Shown: positions 18,622 through 29,164, counted from the first letter of the stretch. The stretch is DNA of 64,000 nt from Viridibacillus arvi (GCF_001274945.1 NZ_LILB01000005.1:748959-812958); one strand, 5' to 3'. Notes: generated from the letters alone by a model not told the origin. Made by a program: numbers and translations.

Positions 18622-18927
18622 TTAAACTGTCATTCGCATAATTTCTTGATACGCCTCTACTACTTTATTACGTACTTGTAATGCTGTATTCAATGTTATA
18701 CTCGCTTTTTGAGAAGTAATCATAACGTCATGAAGTTCAACATTATCACCATTTATCAACTTAGTTGTCATATTATCTGAAGCAACTTGACTGTCGTTTA
18801 CAGATTGAATAGCGTCTTTTAACATTGTTCCAAAACTCTCTTTTGTTTCTGTAGGCATTGTTTCAGCAACTCTTTGTGTCATGGTTGGTTGAACTGGTTG
18901 CATTAGAGATATTTGTGATACTGGCAA
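18622..18927 (-). CDS. fliE: FliE, MS ring-rod junction protein
   Basis: 101 residues. The C-terminal half carries the family pattern LHDVMITSQKASITLNTALQVRNKVVEAYQEIMRM (read in part). The N-terminus is short and variable. FliE is the first export substrate and joins the MS ring to the proximal rod. Order flgB-flgC-fliE-fliF is kept. Confidence 0.96.
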   Translation of the reverse strand: MPVSQISLMQPVQPTMTQRVAETMPTETKESFGTMLKDAIQSVNDSQVASDNMTTKLINGDNVELHDVMITSQKASITLNTALQVRNKVVEAYQEIMRMTV

Positions 18928-18951
18928 TTAACCCATCCTCCTTTGTAGAAA

Positions 18952-19413
18952 TTATTTACCTATTTCTAGAGCTTTTGTTAGCATCGATTTATTTGCATTA
19001 AAAACCGTTACGTTCGCTTCGTATGATCGTGTAGCCGATATTAGGTTTACCATTTCTTTTAAAGGATCAACATTTGAAGTTTGTACATAACCTTCATCAT
19101 TAGCATCTGGATGTGTTGGATCATAAATAAGTTTGAACGGTGTTTCAGTATCATTATTAATACCTGTTACTTTGACACCATTACCAACTCCTTGTTTACT
19201 TGTTGAACCCATCGCTGTATTTAAATAATTTGAAAATTGTCCTTCTTTCGACGTTAACGTTACTGTTTTACGACGATACGGAACCCATTCGCCATTTTCC
19301 ATTGTCGCTCGTGTAGTATCGACATTTGCCATATTAGACGAAATGACGTCCATTCTTAAACGCTGAGCAGTAAGTGCTGAGCCAGTCGTGTTCATACTAT
19401 GGAAGATAGACAA
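18952..19413 (-). CDS. flgC: FlgC, proximal rod protein
   Basis: 153 residues. The N-terminus has the axial motif MNTTGSALTAQRLRMDVISSNMANVDTT; the C-terminus has the conserved VDPLKEMVNLISATRSYEANV (each read in part). It is a proximal rod subunit exported by the flagellar type III system. It starts 2 bp after the flgB stop. Confidence 0.97.
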   Translation of the reverse strand: MSIFHSMNTTGSALTAQRLRMDVISSNMANVDTTRATMENGEWVPYRRKTVTLTSKEGQFSNYLNTAMGSTSKQGVGNGVKVTGINNDTETPFKLIYDPTHPDANDEGYVQTSNVDPLKEMVNLISATRSYEANVTVFNANKSMLTKALEIGK

Positions 19414-19415
19414 AA

Positions 19416-19808
19416 TTAGTTACCCCCTTTAATGACAGTTTGTAATGTATTTAATTTACCGTTAATACGGTCTACCAGGGCATTATAGAAAATTGTATTT
19501 TCAGCCAAACTCGCCTGTTCTTTATCCATATCCACACCATTACCATTTTCTCGATAGCGAAGATTAGAATAACTATAAACACCTGGTGTCGAATTCTTAG
19601 TAGTAAAATCAAAATGTCTTTGATCTGTTCTGTTTGCTTGTATATATGTATTTTGTGCCTCAGTTAACATCTTTTTAAAACTAACGTCTTTCGCCTTATA
19701 GTTTGGTGTGTCATTATTCGCTATATTTTGAGCGATTGTTTTATTCTTCACCGCAGCATAAGCGAGGCCACTTTCCAAATTACTTATCGTTCCACTAAAT
19801 AAATCCAA
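19416..19808 (-). CDS. flgB: FlgB, proximal rod protein; first gene of fla/che operon
   Basis: 130 residues from a TTG at 19808, chosen because GGGGTG lies 6 nt upstream and the product (MDLFSGTISNLESG) then aligns with the 129-residue B. subtilis FlgB. A longer frame up to 19847 adds 13 unsupported residues. The rod motif IAQNIANNDTPNYKAKDVSFKKML is present (read in part). It is the first gene of the long flagellar operon. Confidence 0.95.
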   Translation of the reverse strand: MDLFSGTISNLESGLAYAAVKNKTIAQNIANNDTPNYKAKDVSFKKMLTEAQNTYIQANRTDQRHFDFTTKNSTPGVYSYSNLRYRENGNGVDMDKEQASLAENTIFYNALVDRINGKLNTLQTVIKGGN

Positions 19809-20457
19809 ATATTTCACCCCAATTCGATATAAACTACCAAATTTCAATTTTATTTTTACTATCTAATTGTATTAGAGATGCATCCTAGTGTCTATCCGTA
19901 TTAGGTTCTTTTTGATAGGTACAAAAACCCATTTTTATCACTTTACTCCCCTTTTCTTTCAAAACTTATAAACCCCTTCTCCTATAAGAGGTAAAGGTAA
20001 TATTCACTATAACAATAGTGTTAATAAAGATAATACTTTATATTATCGACTACTTGTGCTGCTATTGAGTTTATAGGGATTTCTTAGCTATTCAATAATA
20101 GTAGAAAGTTAATTATTCCTAATAACACCAATTCGACACATATTCATTTGATACATTTTGTACAATTTTCAAATAATTTAACTTGATATTACTATAACAG
20201 ACTTCACATATAATAATAGTTCTTTACTATTTTATTCTGAAAATAGTTACCTTTTTATTACTTCTTATCCTTTTTTAACAGTAAAATGGTAACCATATAT
20301 TATCTAACCCCTCCTTACAAAAGAATTATGTTTTTTTCATCATATTCAGTTGATTTTGTAAATTCACCATATTAATCGACAATATTTTCAATTTTCCGTT
20401 GTCTTTTAATGATTTCACAAAAATACATCCATAATTTACTAGGTACAATTGTGGATG
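19809..20457 (-). other. Long AT-rich leader/control region of the fla/che operon
   Basis: About 650 bp without a gene between codY and flgB. No strong SigA promoter could be read. A weak SigD-like match (TCAA, 14 nt, GTCGATAA) has its -10 at 20043-20050 and -35 at 20065-20068. A CodY-like box lies at 20164-20178. A strong Shine-Dalgarno-like sequence precedes a 12-codon frame at 20258-20296. An imperfect 12-bp inverted repeat (ACATCCACAATT with its partner) lies at about 20425-20459, just past the codY terminator. The length resembles the long fla/che leader in B. subtilis. Confidence 0.55.
20164..20178. promoter_or_regulatory. Candidate CodY-binding box upstream of fla/che
   Basis: The plus strand reads AATTTTCAAATAATT, which differs at 2 of 15 positions from the consensus AATTTTCWGAAAATT. 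CodY represses the fla/che operon in B. subtilis. The region is AT-rich, so a chance match is possible. Confidence 0.4.
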
Positions 20458-20463
20458 TGTAGA

Positions 20464-20508
20464 TATAAAAAAACTATCCCAAAGTCTTCGATAGACTTTG
20501 GGATAGTT
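20464..20508 (-). terminator. Terminator of codY
   Basis: A perfect 15-bp stem (AACTATCCCAAAGTC) with a 7-nt loop is followed on the minus strand by a run of seven T. It begins 12 bp after the codY stop and separates codY from the flagellar operon. Confidence 0.95.
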
Positions 20509-20520
20509 AGGTCGTAATTA

Positions 20521-21300
20521 TTAGCGCATTTTGATTTCAGCTAATGCATTTAGGAATTTATCGTTTAATACTTTAATATACGTACCTTTCATACCTAGAG
20601 AGCGTGATTCAATTACACCAGCTGATTCTAGTTTACGTAAAGCGTTAACGATAACTGAACGTGTAATACCTACTCGGTCAGCAATTTTAGAAGCGACTAG
20701 CAATCCTTCGCTACCATCTAATTCTTCGAAGATATGCTCAATAGCTTCTAATTCACTGTATGATAATGAGTTGATCGCCATTTGTACGACAGCTTTGCTA
20801 CGAGCTTCCTCTTCGATTTCTTCAGCTTTTTCACGAAGAATTTCCATACCTACTACAGTTGCACCGTATTCAGCAAGGATTAAATCGTCATCCTCAAAAG
20901 TACCTGCTAGACGAGCTAAAATTAATGTTCCTAGACGCTCGCCACCACCGATAATCGGTACAATTGTAGTTAATCCTGATTTGAAAATCTCTTTGTTTTC
21001 AAACGGGAATGCACTATGTTCATCATGGACATCAAGGTTTGGAGCAGTTTCAGAGAAGTCATATAAATTTTGAGTATATTCTTCAGGGAAACGACGCTCT
21101 TCAAACATTTTGTTAATGCGCTCGTTTTCGATTTGTTGAGTAATTGAAATACCTAATAATTTACCTTTACGGCTTACGATGTATACGTTACTTTCGATGA
21201 CTGTTCCTAATGTGTCAGCCATTTCTTTAAAGTTAACTGGTTTCCCAGCAGATGCTTGAAGCATTGAGTTAATTTTTCGTGTTTTAGCTAATAAATTCAT
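20521..21300 (-). CDS. codY: CodY, GTP/branched-chain amino acid-sensing repressor
   Basis: 259 residues, the standard length. The N-terminal GAF domain begins [15 protein letters not shown]. The C-terminal winged helix contains [32 protein letters not shown] (read in part), the highly conserved CodY helix-turn-helix. It represses stationary-phase, amino acid and motility genes while nutrients are ample. It follows hslU but also has its own promoter with two CodY-like half-matches behind it, and its own terminator. Confidence 0.99.
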   Translation of the reverse strand: MNLLAKTRKINSMLQASAGKPVNFKEMADTLGTVIESNVYIVSRKGKLLGISITQQIENERINKMFEERRFPEEYTQNLYDFSETAPNLDVHDEHSAFPFENKEIFKSGLTTIVPIIGGGERLGTLILARLAGTFEDDDLILAEYGATVVGMEILREKAEEIEEEARSKAVVQMAINSLSYSELEAIEHIFEELDGSEGLLVASKIADRVGITRSVIVNALRKLESAGVIESRSLGMKGTYIKVLNDKFLNALAEIKMR

Positions 21301-21341
21301 TTTTATATAGCCTCCTGTAATATTTTCTGCGTAATTTATTT

Positions 21342-21374
21342 AATTTTCATAACTTTTTAAATTTTCATACAATA
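21342..21374. promoter_or_regulatory. Two tandem CodY-like boxes before codY
   Basis: AATTTTCATAACTTT (21342-21356) and AATTTTCATACAATA (21360-21374) each match the CodY consensus at 12 of 15 positions and share their first ten bases. They lie between the -10 box and the codY start, so they could mediate autoregulation. Confidence 0.35.
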
Positions 21375-21380
21375 ACCTAG

Positions 21381-21409
21381 ATTATAAACTATAAAATAAA
21401 TTGAGACAA
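21381..21409 (-). promoter_or_regulatory. SigA-type promoter of codY
   Basis: TTGTCT (21404-21409), 17-nt spacer, TATAAT (21381-21386) on the minus strand. The -35 box lies inside the last codons of hslU. Confidence 0.8.
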
Positions 21410-22783
21410 ATCTTTGTTCTTCGCAATTTCTCCAAGTTTTTGATCTACGTATGATGGTGTAATATCGATGTGAGCGGGTGCGATATCTGCAGCTTCAAAT
21501 GACAACTCTTCTAAAAGACGTTCCAAAATAGTATGCAGGCGGCGTGCTCCGATATTATCTGTTTCTTGGTTTACAAATGTAGCAATTTCAGCAATGCGAT
21601 CAATCGCTTCTTCTGTAAACTCAATTTCAACACCTTCAGTATTTAGTAAAGCCTTATACTGAAGAATTAATGAATGGTCTGGCTCCTTTAAAATACGAAC
21701 AAAATCTTCTTTCGTAAGCTTTTCTAATTCAACGCGAATTGGGAAGCGCCCCTGTAGCTCAGGGATTAAATCTGATGGCTTAGACATATGGAATGCACCT
21801 GCAGCGATGAATAGCATATAATCTGTTTTGACAGGACCATACTTCGTATTAACAGTTGAACCTTCAACAATTGGTAAAATATCACGTTGAACGCCTTCTC
21901 TTGATACATTAGCAGAACCAGAATTACCATTCTTGTTGGCAATTTTATCAATTTCATCGATAAAGATGATGCCCGTTTGCTCAGCACGCGTAATTGCTTC
22001 TTGTGAAACTTCATCAGAATCAATTAAATTATTAGCTTCTTCTATTATAAGTATACGTCTAGCATCTTTTACTTGTAGACGGCGTTTTTTCTTTTGCTTA
22101 GGCATTAAGCTTGATAACATATCACCCATGTTACTACCACCCATATCCATACCTGCTCCAGGAAACCCACCAAACATAGATGGTGCTTGCTCCGTCACTT
22201 CTACAGAGATCCATTCATCTTCAAGTTTACCTGCTTTTAAATCTTCTGCAATTTGCGAACGTTTTAAACGTACTTCTGTATCATCTGTAGTTGGTTCTTC
22301 TTCTTTCTCGGAATTTTGTCCGAAAAACATTTCGAAAGGATTTGAAGTTGATTGCTTTTTACGCATACTTGGTACAAGTAATTTCACAATTTGTTCATTA
22401 GCTAATTTCTCTGCTTGGTCCTTCACTTCTTCTTGTTTTTCTTCTTTCACGAGTCGGTTAGCTACTTCTACTAAGTCACGTACCATCGATTCCACATCAC
22501 GACCTACATAACCTACTTCAGTAAATTTTGTCGCTTCTATTTTTATGAAAGGCGCTTTTACTAAACGTGCAATACGTCTGGCAATCTCCGTTTTACCAAC
22601 TCCAGTTGGTCCAATCATTAAGATGTTTTTTGGGATGACTTCATTTTTCATCTCTTCATCTAAAAGTTGACGACGATGACGATTACGAAGCGCAACAGCT
22701 ACCGCGCGCTTAGCATCACGTTGTCCAACGATATAACGATCTAAATACTCGGTCATTTGTCTAGGCGTTTGTTGTTGTGTCAT
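21389..22783 (-). CDS. hslU: HslU/ClpY, ATPase subunit of HslUV protease
   Basis: 464 residues. It has the HslU start [16 protein letters not shown], Walker [10 protein letters not shown] (~54-62), an intermediate I-domain (~110-230, rich in Glu/Lys and with a Gly/Met loop), Walker [12 protein letters not shown], and the C-terminal tail DLSQFIL, which inserts into HslV. It unfolds substrates for HslV, encoded 2 bp upstream. Also called ClpY/CodX. Nothing is missing. Confidence 0.98.
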   Translation of the reverse strand: MTQQQTPRQMTEYLDRYIVGQRDAKRAVAVALRNRHRRQLLDEEMKNEVIPKNILMIGPTGVGKTEIARRIARLVKAPFIKIEATKFTEVGYVGRDVESMVRDLVEVANRLVKEEKQEEVKDQAEKLANEQIVKLLVPSMRKKQSTSNPFEMFFGQNSEKEEEPTTDDTEVRLKRSQIAEDLKAGKLEDEWISVEVTEQAPSMFGGFPGAGMDMGGSNMGDMLSSLMPKQKKKRRLQVKDARRILIIEEANNLIDSDEVSQEAITRAEQTGIIFIDEIDKIANKNGNSGSANVSREGVQRDILPIVEGSTVNTKYGPVKTDYMLFIAAGAFHMSKPSDLIPELQGRFPIRVELEKLTKEDFVRILKEPDHSLILQYKALLNTEGVEIEFTEEAIDRIAEIATFVNQETDNIGARRLHTILERLLEELSFEAADIAPAHIDITPSYVDQKLGEIAKNKDLSQFIL

Positions 22784-22785
22784 AG

Positions 22786-23328
22786 TTACAGTGCCTCCAC
22801 GATAATATTATGGTTCGTAAATACACAAATATCTGCCGCAATTTCAAGCGATGCTTTTGCAATTTCCTCTGCAGATAACGTTTCTCCAGAGTATTGCTTC
22901 AACGCACGACCAGCTGATAACGCATAGTTACCTCCCGAGCCAATTGCTAAGATGCCGTCATCAGGTTCAATGACTTCACCAGAACCAGAAACAAGTAGTA
23001 GTGTTTGACTATTCATTACAAGTAACATTGCTTCTAATTTTTGCAACATTTTATCCCCGCGCCACTGCTTAGCTACTTCGACTGAAGCACGTTGAAGGTT
23101 CCCATCAAACTCCATAAGTTTCCCTTCAAACATTTCAAACAATGTAAACGCGTCGGCAACAGATCCGGCAAACCCTGCTAATACTTTACCGTTATATAGA
23201 CGACGTACTTTCTTAGCTGTGTGTTTCATTACGACTGCATTACCAAGTGTCACCTGTCCGTCACCTGCCATCGCACTCTGCCCTTTATGTTGTACTGCAA
23301 AAATTGTGGTTGCATGCATTTCAACCAT
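22786..23328 (-). CDS. hslV: HslV/ClpQ, peptidase subunit of HslUV
   Basis: 180 residues, with the conserved block [41 protein letters not shown] and [16 protein letters not shown] (each read in part). GGAGG lies 9 nt before the first ATG. In B. subtilis the extra N-terminal residues expose a catalytic Ser. Here the start reads M-V-E-M-H-A-T-T, so Met removal would not expose Ser or Thr. The canonical Thr aligns with residue 7. The gene lies between xerC and hslU. Confidence 0.97.
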   Translation of the reverse strand: MVEMHATTIFAVQHKGQSAMAGDGQVTLGNAVVMKHTAKKVRRLYNGKVLAGFAGSVADAFTLFEMFEGKLMEFDGNLQRASVEVAKQWRGDKMLQKLEAMLLVMNSQTLLLVSGSGEVIEPDDGILAIGSGGNYALSAGRALKQYSGETLSAEEIAKASLEIAADICVFTNHNIIVEAL

Positions 23329-23348
23329 AATAACCCTCCTCCCAATTG

Positions 23349-24248
23349 TTACGCTCTTGGATGAGCATTCATATATGTGTTTCTTAGATGTTCTTTTGTC
23401 ACATGCGTATAAACTTGCGTAGAAGATAAATTTGCGTGTCCGAGTAATTCTTGGACGGTACGTAAATCTGCTCCGTTGTTTAATAAATGCGTGGCAAAGG
23501 TGTGTCTTAACATATGAGGATAAATATTAGAATGTAATTCTGCATTTTTCATCATATCATTTAATATATAACGAATACCTCTTGCGGTAAGGGCTCCACC
23601 TCGCATATTGACAAATAGTTGAGGGTTTTGAAGGCCTTTCATAAGTTTAGGACGTGAATTTGCTAGGTAATGTTGCAATGCCTCCGAAGCAAAATGTCCA
23701 AATGGTACATAACGTTCTTTTCTCCCTTTTCCCATCACACGTAAAATGCATATTGAAAAATCAACATCTTTCATTTCAATAGATGTCAATTCACTAACCC
23801 GAATACCTGTAGCATACAACAATTCGAGAATCGCTGTATCTCGCAAAGACTTCGGATCTTCCCCTTCGTTTGCCTGAAACAATCTGGCAAGCTCTTCTTC
23901 ATAAAAAAAGCGCGGTAGTCTATCTTCTTTTTTCGGATGATAAAGGGCTTGAAACCCTGCATCATCTAATCCGTATTCTTTATTCAAAAAACGAAAAAAA
24001 GAACGGATTGAGGAAATCTTCCTTGAGATAGTTGTTCTCGCTTTTTTTTCTTCGTACAATTTTGTTACGTAAAGTCTGGCGTGTATATATTCAACATCAG
24101 CTAAATCTACTACACCTTCTACTTTTAAGAAAGATAAAAATTCATGTAAATCAGATTGATATTCTCGCACTGTTAATGGTGAAAAATTTTTTTCTAATTG
24201 AATATAAATAACAAATTGCTCAAGTGCTTGTTCAGATCGTATGTTCAT
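23349..24248 (-). CDS. xerC: XerC-type tyrosine recombinase
   Basis: 299 residues. The N-terminal SAM-like core-binding domain is followed by the catalytic domain. The catalytic residues are visible: Arg in ATGIRVSEL, Lys near MGKGRKERY, His-Arg in [12 protein letters not shown], His in [10 protein letters not shown], and Tyr in QVYTHV. It resolves chromosome dimers at dif with XerD. In B. subtilis it is called codV and heads the codV-clpQ-clpY-codY operon, the same order as here. Confidence 0.97.
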   Translation of the reverse strand: MNIRSEQALEQFVIYIQLEKNFSPLTVREYQSDLHEFLSFLKVEGVVDLADVEYIHARLYVTKLYEEKKARTTISRKISSIRSFFRFLNKEYGLDDAGFQALYHPKKEDRLPRFFYEEELARLFQANEGEDPKSLRDTAILELLYATGIRVSELTSIEMKDVDFSICILRVMGKGRKERYVPFGHFASEALQHYLANSRPKLMKGLQNPQLFVNMRGGALTARGIRYILNDMMKNAELHSNIYPHMLRHTFATHLLNNGADLRTVQELLGHANLSSTQVYTHVTKEHLRNTYMNAHPRA

Positions 24249-24540
24249 TTGAACACCTCGTTAATAAAAGTTCCAAATTTAACCATCTAACTCTAAGCAT
24301 TTTTATAAAGCAAAAACGATTATTAATCTAGAGCTAATGTTAATCCTAGTTGTTTAAGGCACATATGAGTATAACACACTCATGTGAATTGTTCGACACT
24401 TCAGTTCATAAGTAAAAATAAAGTTTTTCTTGAAAAGTATATTCAAGTCTTTTGGTTAACTTTGTTACACTTAAATGTATTATTCTTACTATTGAATTAC
24501 CACTATTTGTCTCTTCTTTTTAATTATGAGAAATTCTCTT
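24249..24540 (-). other. Intergenic region before xerC, with possible promoter in an inverted repeat
   Basis: About 290 bp without a gene. An extended -10 (TG, one base, TATACT) lies at 24368-24373 but has no clear -35. It is inside an imperfect inverted repeat at 24362-24386 (CATATGAGT and ACTCATGTG around ATAACAC). This could be the xerC-hslVU promoter with an operator. Nothing else was seen. Confidence 0.4.
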
Positions 24541-24550
24541 CATTTATAAA

Positions 24551-24588
24551 CAAAAAAAGCCATTAAAATTGTAACAATTTTAATGGCT
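24551..24588 (-). terminator. Terminator of trmFO
   Basis: A perfect 13-bp stem (AGCCATTAAAATT), a 5-nt loop and then seven T on the minus strand, 8 bp after the trmFO stop. Confidence 0.95.
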
Positions 24589-24596
24589 TAAAACAA

Positions 24597-25910
24597 TTAT
24601 ATATTTGTTGTATTTTTAAAGTTTTGAATAGCTGCCAATGCACGTTCTGCGTGTTTTTCACCGCGTTCTTGCTTCGATTTAATTTTTTCGCCTAATTTAG
24701 GGAATAAACCAAAGTTCACATTCATCGGTTGGAAGTGTTTTGAATCCGCTTCTGTTATATAACGCGCCATACTCCCTAATGCAGTTTCTGCTGGGAAGAT
24801 TAATAAGTCTTTCTCCATTGCAAGATGTGCAGCATTAATACCTGCTATTAGACCACTACCTGCTGACTCAACATAGCCTTCTACACCTGTCATTTGACCA
24901 GCAAAGAAAATGTTTGGACGACTTTTTAGTTGGTAAGTTGGTGCTAATGCTTTAGGTGAGTTGATAAATGTATTTCGATGCATAACACCATAACGAACGA
25001 TTTCCACATTTTCCAAACCAGGGATCATACTAAATACTTCTTTTTGTGCTCCCCATTTTAAATGCGTTTGGAAACCCACTAAGTTATAAAGCGTTCCTGC
25101 AGCGTCATCTTGGCGAAGTTGTACAACTGCATGTGGACGTTTACCTGTTCTAGGATCTTCTAAGCCTACAGGTTTCATAGGACCAAATAGCATAGTTTTC
25201 GGGCCACGTGCAGCCATTACTTCGATTGGCATACAGCCTTCAAAGTACTTTTCTTTTTCAAACTCTTTTAATGGTGCAACTTCAGCATTAATTAAGGCTT
25301 CTTGGAATCGGTTAAATTCTTCTTCAGTCATTGGGCAATTCAAGTATGCCGCTTCACCTTTATCATAACGAGATTTTAAATATACTTTATCCATATCGAT
25401 GCTGTCTTTTTCAATTATTGGGGCAGCTGCATCGTAGAAATAAAGATATTCTTCACCTGTTAAACTTTGAATTTGTTCTGCTAATGCTTTTGAAGTTAAT
25501 GGACCTGTAGCAATAACTGTTATACCTTCTTCAGGAATTTCAGTTACTTCTTCATTAATTACTTCAATAAGTGGATGGTTTTTTACTTTTTCTGTTACAT
25601 AGCCTGCGAATTCATGGCGATCCACTGCTAGCGCTCCACCTGCAGGAACTGAACTGCGATCTGCTGCTTCTATAATAACCGAATCTAACATACGCATTTC
25701 TTCTTTAATAACGCCAACAGCATTTGTTAAGTTATTGGCACGTAGTGAGTTACTACATACTAATTCTGCAAATTTATCTGTGTGGTGAGCAGGCGTTTGT
25801 TTAACTGGACGCATCTCATATAAGCGAACTTGAATGCCTCTTTTTGCTATCTGCCAAGCTGCTTCACTACCTGCTAAACCTGCACCGATTACATTTACGA
25901 TTGTTGTCAT
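24597..25910 (-). CDS. trmFO: TrmFO, folate-dependent tRNA m5U54 methyltransferase
   Basis: 437 residues, the usual length. The FAD Rossmann motif is [16 protein letters not shown] (~5-20). Further landmarks are [22 protein letters not shown] and the C-terminal [19 protein letters not shown] (each read in part). It makes ribothymidine at tRNA position 54 from methylene-tetrahydrofolate. Formerly called gid. It follows topA by 27 bp and ends in its own terminator. Confidence 0.98.
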   Translation of the reverse strand: MTTIVNVIGAGLAGSEAAWQIAKRGIQVRLYEMRPVKQTPAHHTDKFAELVCSNSLRANNLTNAVGVIKEEMRMLDSVIIEAADRSSVPAGGALAVDRHEFAGYVTEKVKNHPLIEVINEEVTEIPEEGITVIATGPLTSKALAEQIQSLTGEEYLYFYDAAAPIIEKDSIDMDKVYLKSRYDKGEAAYLNCPMTEEEFNRFQEALINAEVAPLKEFEKEKYFEGCMPIEVMAARGPKTMLFGPMKPVGLEDPRTGKRPHAVVQLRQDDAAGTLYNLVGFQTHLKWGAQKEVFSMIPGLENVEIVRYGVMHRNTFINSPKALAPTYQLKSRPNIFFAGQMTGVEGYVESAGSGLIAGINAAHLAMEKDLLIFPAETALGSMARYITEADSKHFQPMNVNFGLFPKLGEKIKSKQERGEKHAERALAAIQNFKNTTNI

Positions 25911-25937
25911 GCTAATATTACCTCTTTCTTATACTCA

Positions 25938-28013
25938 TCATTGTGATGCTGTTTCTTTATAGTCACATTTCGTACATTGAATTTGTACGCCTTTTTTCAG
26001 TTTCTTCTCAACTAATAATTCACTACATTTTGGACAAGGTCTATTAATCGGTTTATCCCATGATACGAAATCACAGTCAGGGTAACGATTACAACCATAG
26101 AAAATGCGTTTTGTTTTACTCTTACGTTCTACTATTTCGCCTTCTTTACATGTTGGGCATGTTACGCCAATTGCTTTGACAATAGCTTTAGTATTACGGC
26201 AATCAGGGAAGTTGCTACATGCCATGAATTTACCATAGCGACCTAGTTTGAATACCATTGGTGAACCACAATGTTCACAATCTTCACCGGCAGGTTCGTC
26301 TTTAATTTCAACTTTCTCCATTGCTACTTCAGCGTGTTGTACATGTTTTTCAAAGTCTTGGTAGAACTCATCGATAATACTCACCCATTTTGTATTACCT
26401 TCTTCAATACTATCTAAATCGTGTTCCATTTTTGCAGTGAACTCGATATTAATAATATCAGGGAAAAACTCTAAAACTAATGAGTGAACAATTTCACCTA
26501 ATTCTGTAGGTACAAAGCGTTTATTATCTAATGTAACATAACCACGCTTCTGAATTGTATCCAATGTTGGAGCGTAAGTTGATGGTCGACCTATTCCTAT
26601 TTCTTCCATCGTTTTAACAAGTCGTGCCTCCGAGAAGCGAGGTGGCGGCTGTGTGAAATGTTGTTTAGGTTCAATATTCAAGGATTTTACAATATCGCCT
26701 TTTTCCATTGGTGGCAATAGCTTATCCTTTTCTTCTTTTTGATCATCTGAACCTTCAATATAAAGCTTCATGAAACCTGGGAATTTCACTTGAGAACCTG
26801 TGGCTCTAAAGAATACATCACCATTTTGTAAGTCTGCTGTTACTGTATCTAATACAGCAGATGCCATTTGGCTCGCTATAAAACGTTCCCAGATTAAACG
26901 ATAAAGACGGAGTTGATCTCTAGATAAAACAGCTTTCAACTGATCAGGCGTACGCAATGTGCTTGTTGGACGAATTGCTTCATGTGCGTCTTGCGCTTTT
27001 TCAGATTTCTTTGCTTGTTGGTCAAGAGGCGTTGTATATTCGTTACCGTATGTTGATTGTACGTATTCAAATGCTTCTTTTTTCGCCGTTTCAGATATAC
27101 GTGTCGAATCAGTACGCATATACGTAATTAAACCAACTGTACCTTCTTTACCAACATCTATACCTTCATATAATTGCTGTGCAAGCATCATTGTCTTTTT
27201 CGCACGGAAGTTTAATTTACGAGCGGCTTCTTGTTGTAGGGATGATGTTGTAAAAGATGGAGCTGCATTACGCTTACGTTCACGTTTCACTACTTTTGCA
27301 ACTTCAAAATCTTCCCCCTTCATTAGCTTCAAGACATCTTTTACTTGTTCTTCATTGGATAATTTGATTTTCTCTTTACTATTTCCATAATAAATAGCAT
27401 CAAATTGCTTTTTACCTTTTTCAAAGTTTCCTTCGATTGTCCAATATTCTTCAGGCTGGAAGTTTTTAATTTCGTTTTCACGGTCGATAATCATACGTAA
27501 TGCAACTGATTGCACTCGACCAGCAGATAAACCTTTTTTGACTTTCTTCCATAGAAGAGGACTAATGTTATACCCTACAAGACGGTCTAGAATACGACGT
27601 GCTTGTTGAGCATCAACTAAATCCATATCAATAGGACGCGGATGTTTAAATGACTCTTTAATAGCATCTTTCGTGATTTCGTTAAATAACACACGACAAT
27701 CCGATTTTATATCAATGTTAAGAGCTGTTGCTAAATGCCAAGCAATAGCTTCTCCCTCGCGATCTGGATCGGCCGCAAGATAGATTTTCTTGGCTTTTTT
27801 AGCTGCGGATTTTAAATCTTGTAAAACAGGACCTTTACCACGAATGGTAATGTATCTTGGTTCAAAATTATTTTCCGTATCGATGCCCATTGTACTTCTA
27901 GGTAAATCACGTACATGACCAATTGATGCTTTTACTTTATATTTTTTTCCTAAATATCGCTCGATTGTTTTTGCTTTTGCGGGCGATTCAACTATTACTA
28001 AATAATCCGACAT
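25938..28013 (-). CDS. topA: DNA topoisomerase I
   Basis: 691 residues. The TOPRIM domain starts [17 protein letters not shown] with [13 protein letters not shown] (~110-122). The catalytic Tyr lies in [13 protein letters not shown] (~300). Three zinc-ribbon units with CxxC pairs occupy the last ~110 residues. It relaxes negative supercoils. It is the head of topA-trmFO, 188 bp after dprA and with its own likely promoter. Confidence 0.99.
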   Translation of the reverse strand: MSDYLVIVESPAKAKTIERYLGKKYKVKASIGHVRDLPRSTMGIDTENNFEPRYITIRGKGPVLQDLKSAAKKAKKIYLAADPDREGEAIAWHLATALNIDIKSDCRVLFNEITKDAIKESFKHPRPIDMDLVDAQQARRILDRLVGYNISPLLWKKVKKGLSAGRVQSVALRMIIDRENEIKNFQPEEYWTIEGNFEKGKKQFDAIYYGNSKEKIKLSNEEQVKDVLKLMKGEDFEVAKVVKRERKRNAAPSFTTSSLQQEAARKLNFRAKKTMMLAQQLYEGIDVGKEGTVGLITYMRTDSTRISETAKKEAFEYVQSTYGNEYTTPLDQQAKKSEKAQDAHEAIRPTSTLRTPDQLKAVLSRDQLRLYRLIWERFIASQMASAVLDTVTADLQNGDVFFRATGSQVKFPGFMKLYIEGSDDQKEEKDKLLPPMEKGDIVKSLNIEPKQHFTQPPPRFSEARLVKTMEEIGIGRPSTYAPTLDTIQKRGYVTLDNKRFVPTELGEIVHSLVLEFFPDIINIEFTAKMEHDLDSIEEGNTKWVSIIDEFYQDFEKHVQHAEVAMEKVEIKDEPAGEDCEHCGSPMVFKLGRYGKFMACSNFPDCRNTKAIVKAIGVTCPTCKEGEIVERKSKTKRIFYGCNRYPDCDFVSWDKPINRPCPKCSELLVEKKLKKGVQIQCTKCDYKETASQ

Positions 28014-28160
28014 GTGAGTTCCCCCTTATAGAGGTGATGTTTCATTTTCTTTAGTTTCACTTGTTAAAATTGAATAAGTACATGAAAATTTTGTTAAAAA
28101 ACTTACCATTCAACTATAACTTTTTTTCTTAGCGTTTACAAAAGAATACCTGTTGCAAAA

Positions 28161-28187
28161 TGTATAACAGAAAAGAAATTTTTGCAA
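28161..28187 (-). promoter_or_regulatory. Likely topA promoter
   Basis: TTGCAA (28182-28187), a 15-nt spacer and an extended -10 TGT-TATACA (28161-28166). The spacer is short, so the extended -10 probably carries it; CTTGCA, one base upstream, gives 16. Confidence 0.55.
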
Positions 28188-28201
28188 GTTATATTTCATC
28201 A

Positions 28202-29095
28202 TCAATTAAAATATCTTTCTAATTCTGCTATTATTTGATAACCATTCCAGACTGGTGTAGCACCTTCTGAGAGCAATTTATGGGGTCCTAATGAAAGTTT
28301 TGAAGTGATATCTCCAGGTACAACGAAAATTTCTTTCCCGTGCTCTAAACCGTGATCCATTGTACTGGATGTACCGCTTTTTTCAGCGGCTTCAGTGACT
28401 AGTATCGCCTTCGATATACCGCTAATAATACGATTCCGCATTGGAAAATACCATCGTTTTGGCTCGATATACGGCGGATATTCTGTCATTAATAAATGAT
28501 CTTTGCTAATTATTTCGGCTAATTTTGTATTTTCTTTCGGATACAGATGAAATAATCCATGTCCAAGAATTGCGATTGTTTTGCCTCCGTTTGCAATTGC
28601 GCTTTCATGCGCCATTCGATCAGCTCCCTTCGCCAGACCGCTGACGATGATATAATCGTGTTCTACCAATGCCGGCATAATATACTGTAATGCATTTTCT
28701 GTATAGGTAGTCGCCTTTCTAGAACCAACTATAGCAATCTTACGTTTGTTTACTAGTAAATCTACTTTTCCTTTTACATATAGACATACAGGGGGATCAT
28801 ATAATTCGAATAACTCTTTAGGGAATAAGGGATGAAAGAACGGGATAGGGGTAATCAATTTTTGCTCATAAGCTTGGAGTAAGGGGGTTTCCATTGCTTC
28901 TATATAAGCAGCTTTTAATCTATTAGCTTTTTCATAGGAGAGATTTAATAATTGCGCAATTTTTTGTGTGGACATTTGTTCAAACATTGCAAGTTCAATA
29001 TCCTCTTTAAACAAAGGCGCTAACCTGTTTAATGGCACCGGAAATACATAATGCAACGCTAAGAGTCTCTGCGTTAATTGTGCTTCTTTCATCAT
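28202..29095 (-). CDS. dprA: DprA, DNA-processing protein
   Basis: 297 residues. The Rossmann-like domain shows KIAIVGSRKATTYTE, SGLAKGADRMAHESAI and FPMRNRIISGIS. It loads RecA on incoming single-stranded DNA in natural transformation; in B. subtilis it is also called smf. The second ATG at 29092 has better spacing from GGAGGG. It starts just after the sucD terminator. Confidence 0.97.
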   Translation of the reverse strand: MMKEAQLTQRLLALHYVFPVPLNRLAPLFKEDIELAMFEQMSTQKIAQLLNLSYEKANRLKAAYIEAMETPLLQAYEQKLITPIPFFHPLFPKELFELYDPPVCLYVKGKVDLLVNKRKIAIVGSRKATTYTENALQYIMPALVEHDYIIVSGLAKGADRMAHESAIANGGKTIAILGHGLFHLYPKENTKLAEIISKDHLLMTEYPPYIEPKRWYFPMRNRIISGISKAILVTEAAEKSGTSSTMDHGLEHGKEIFVVPGDITSKLSLGPHKLLSEGATPVWNGYQIIAELERYFN

Positions 29096-29121
29096 CGCCC
29101 TCCATCCATATAACTACTTAA

Positions 29122-29159
29122 AAGGTGTAGCATTGTCTATTAAGACTTTGCTACACCTT
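29122..29159 (-). terminator. Terminator of sucCD
   Basis: A perfect 10-bp stem (AAGGTGTAGC) with an inner AGTCT/AGAC hairpin, followed by TTTT on the minus strand, right after sucD. Confidence 0.85.
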
Positions 29160-29164
29160 CTATA

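Noticed and set aside
20040-20070. SigD promoter for flgB
   Set aside because: Only 9 of 12 bases and a 14-nt spacer; listed as weak within the leader region, not as a called promoter.
21933-22511. 192-codon plus-strand frame across hslU
   Set aside because: Antisense shadow of hslU with a Ser/Ile-rich, non-protein-like composition.
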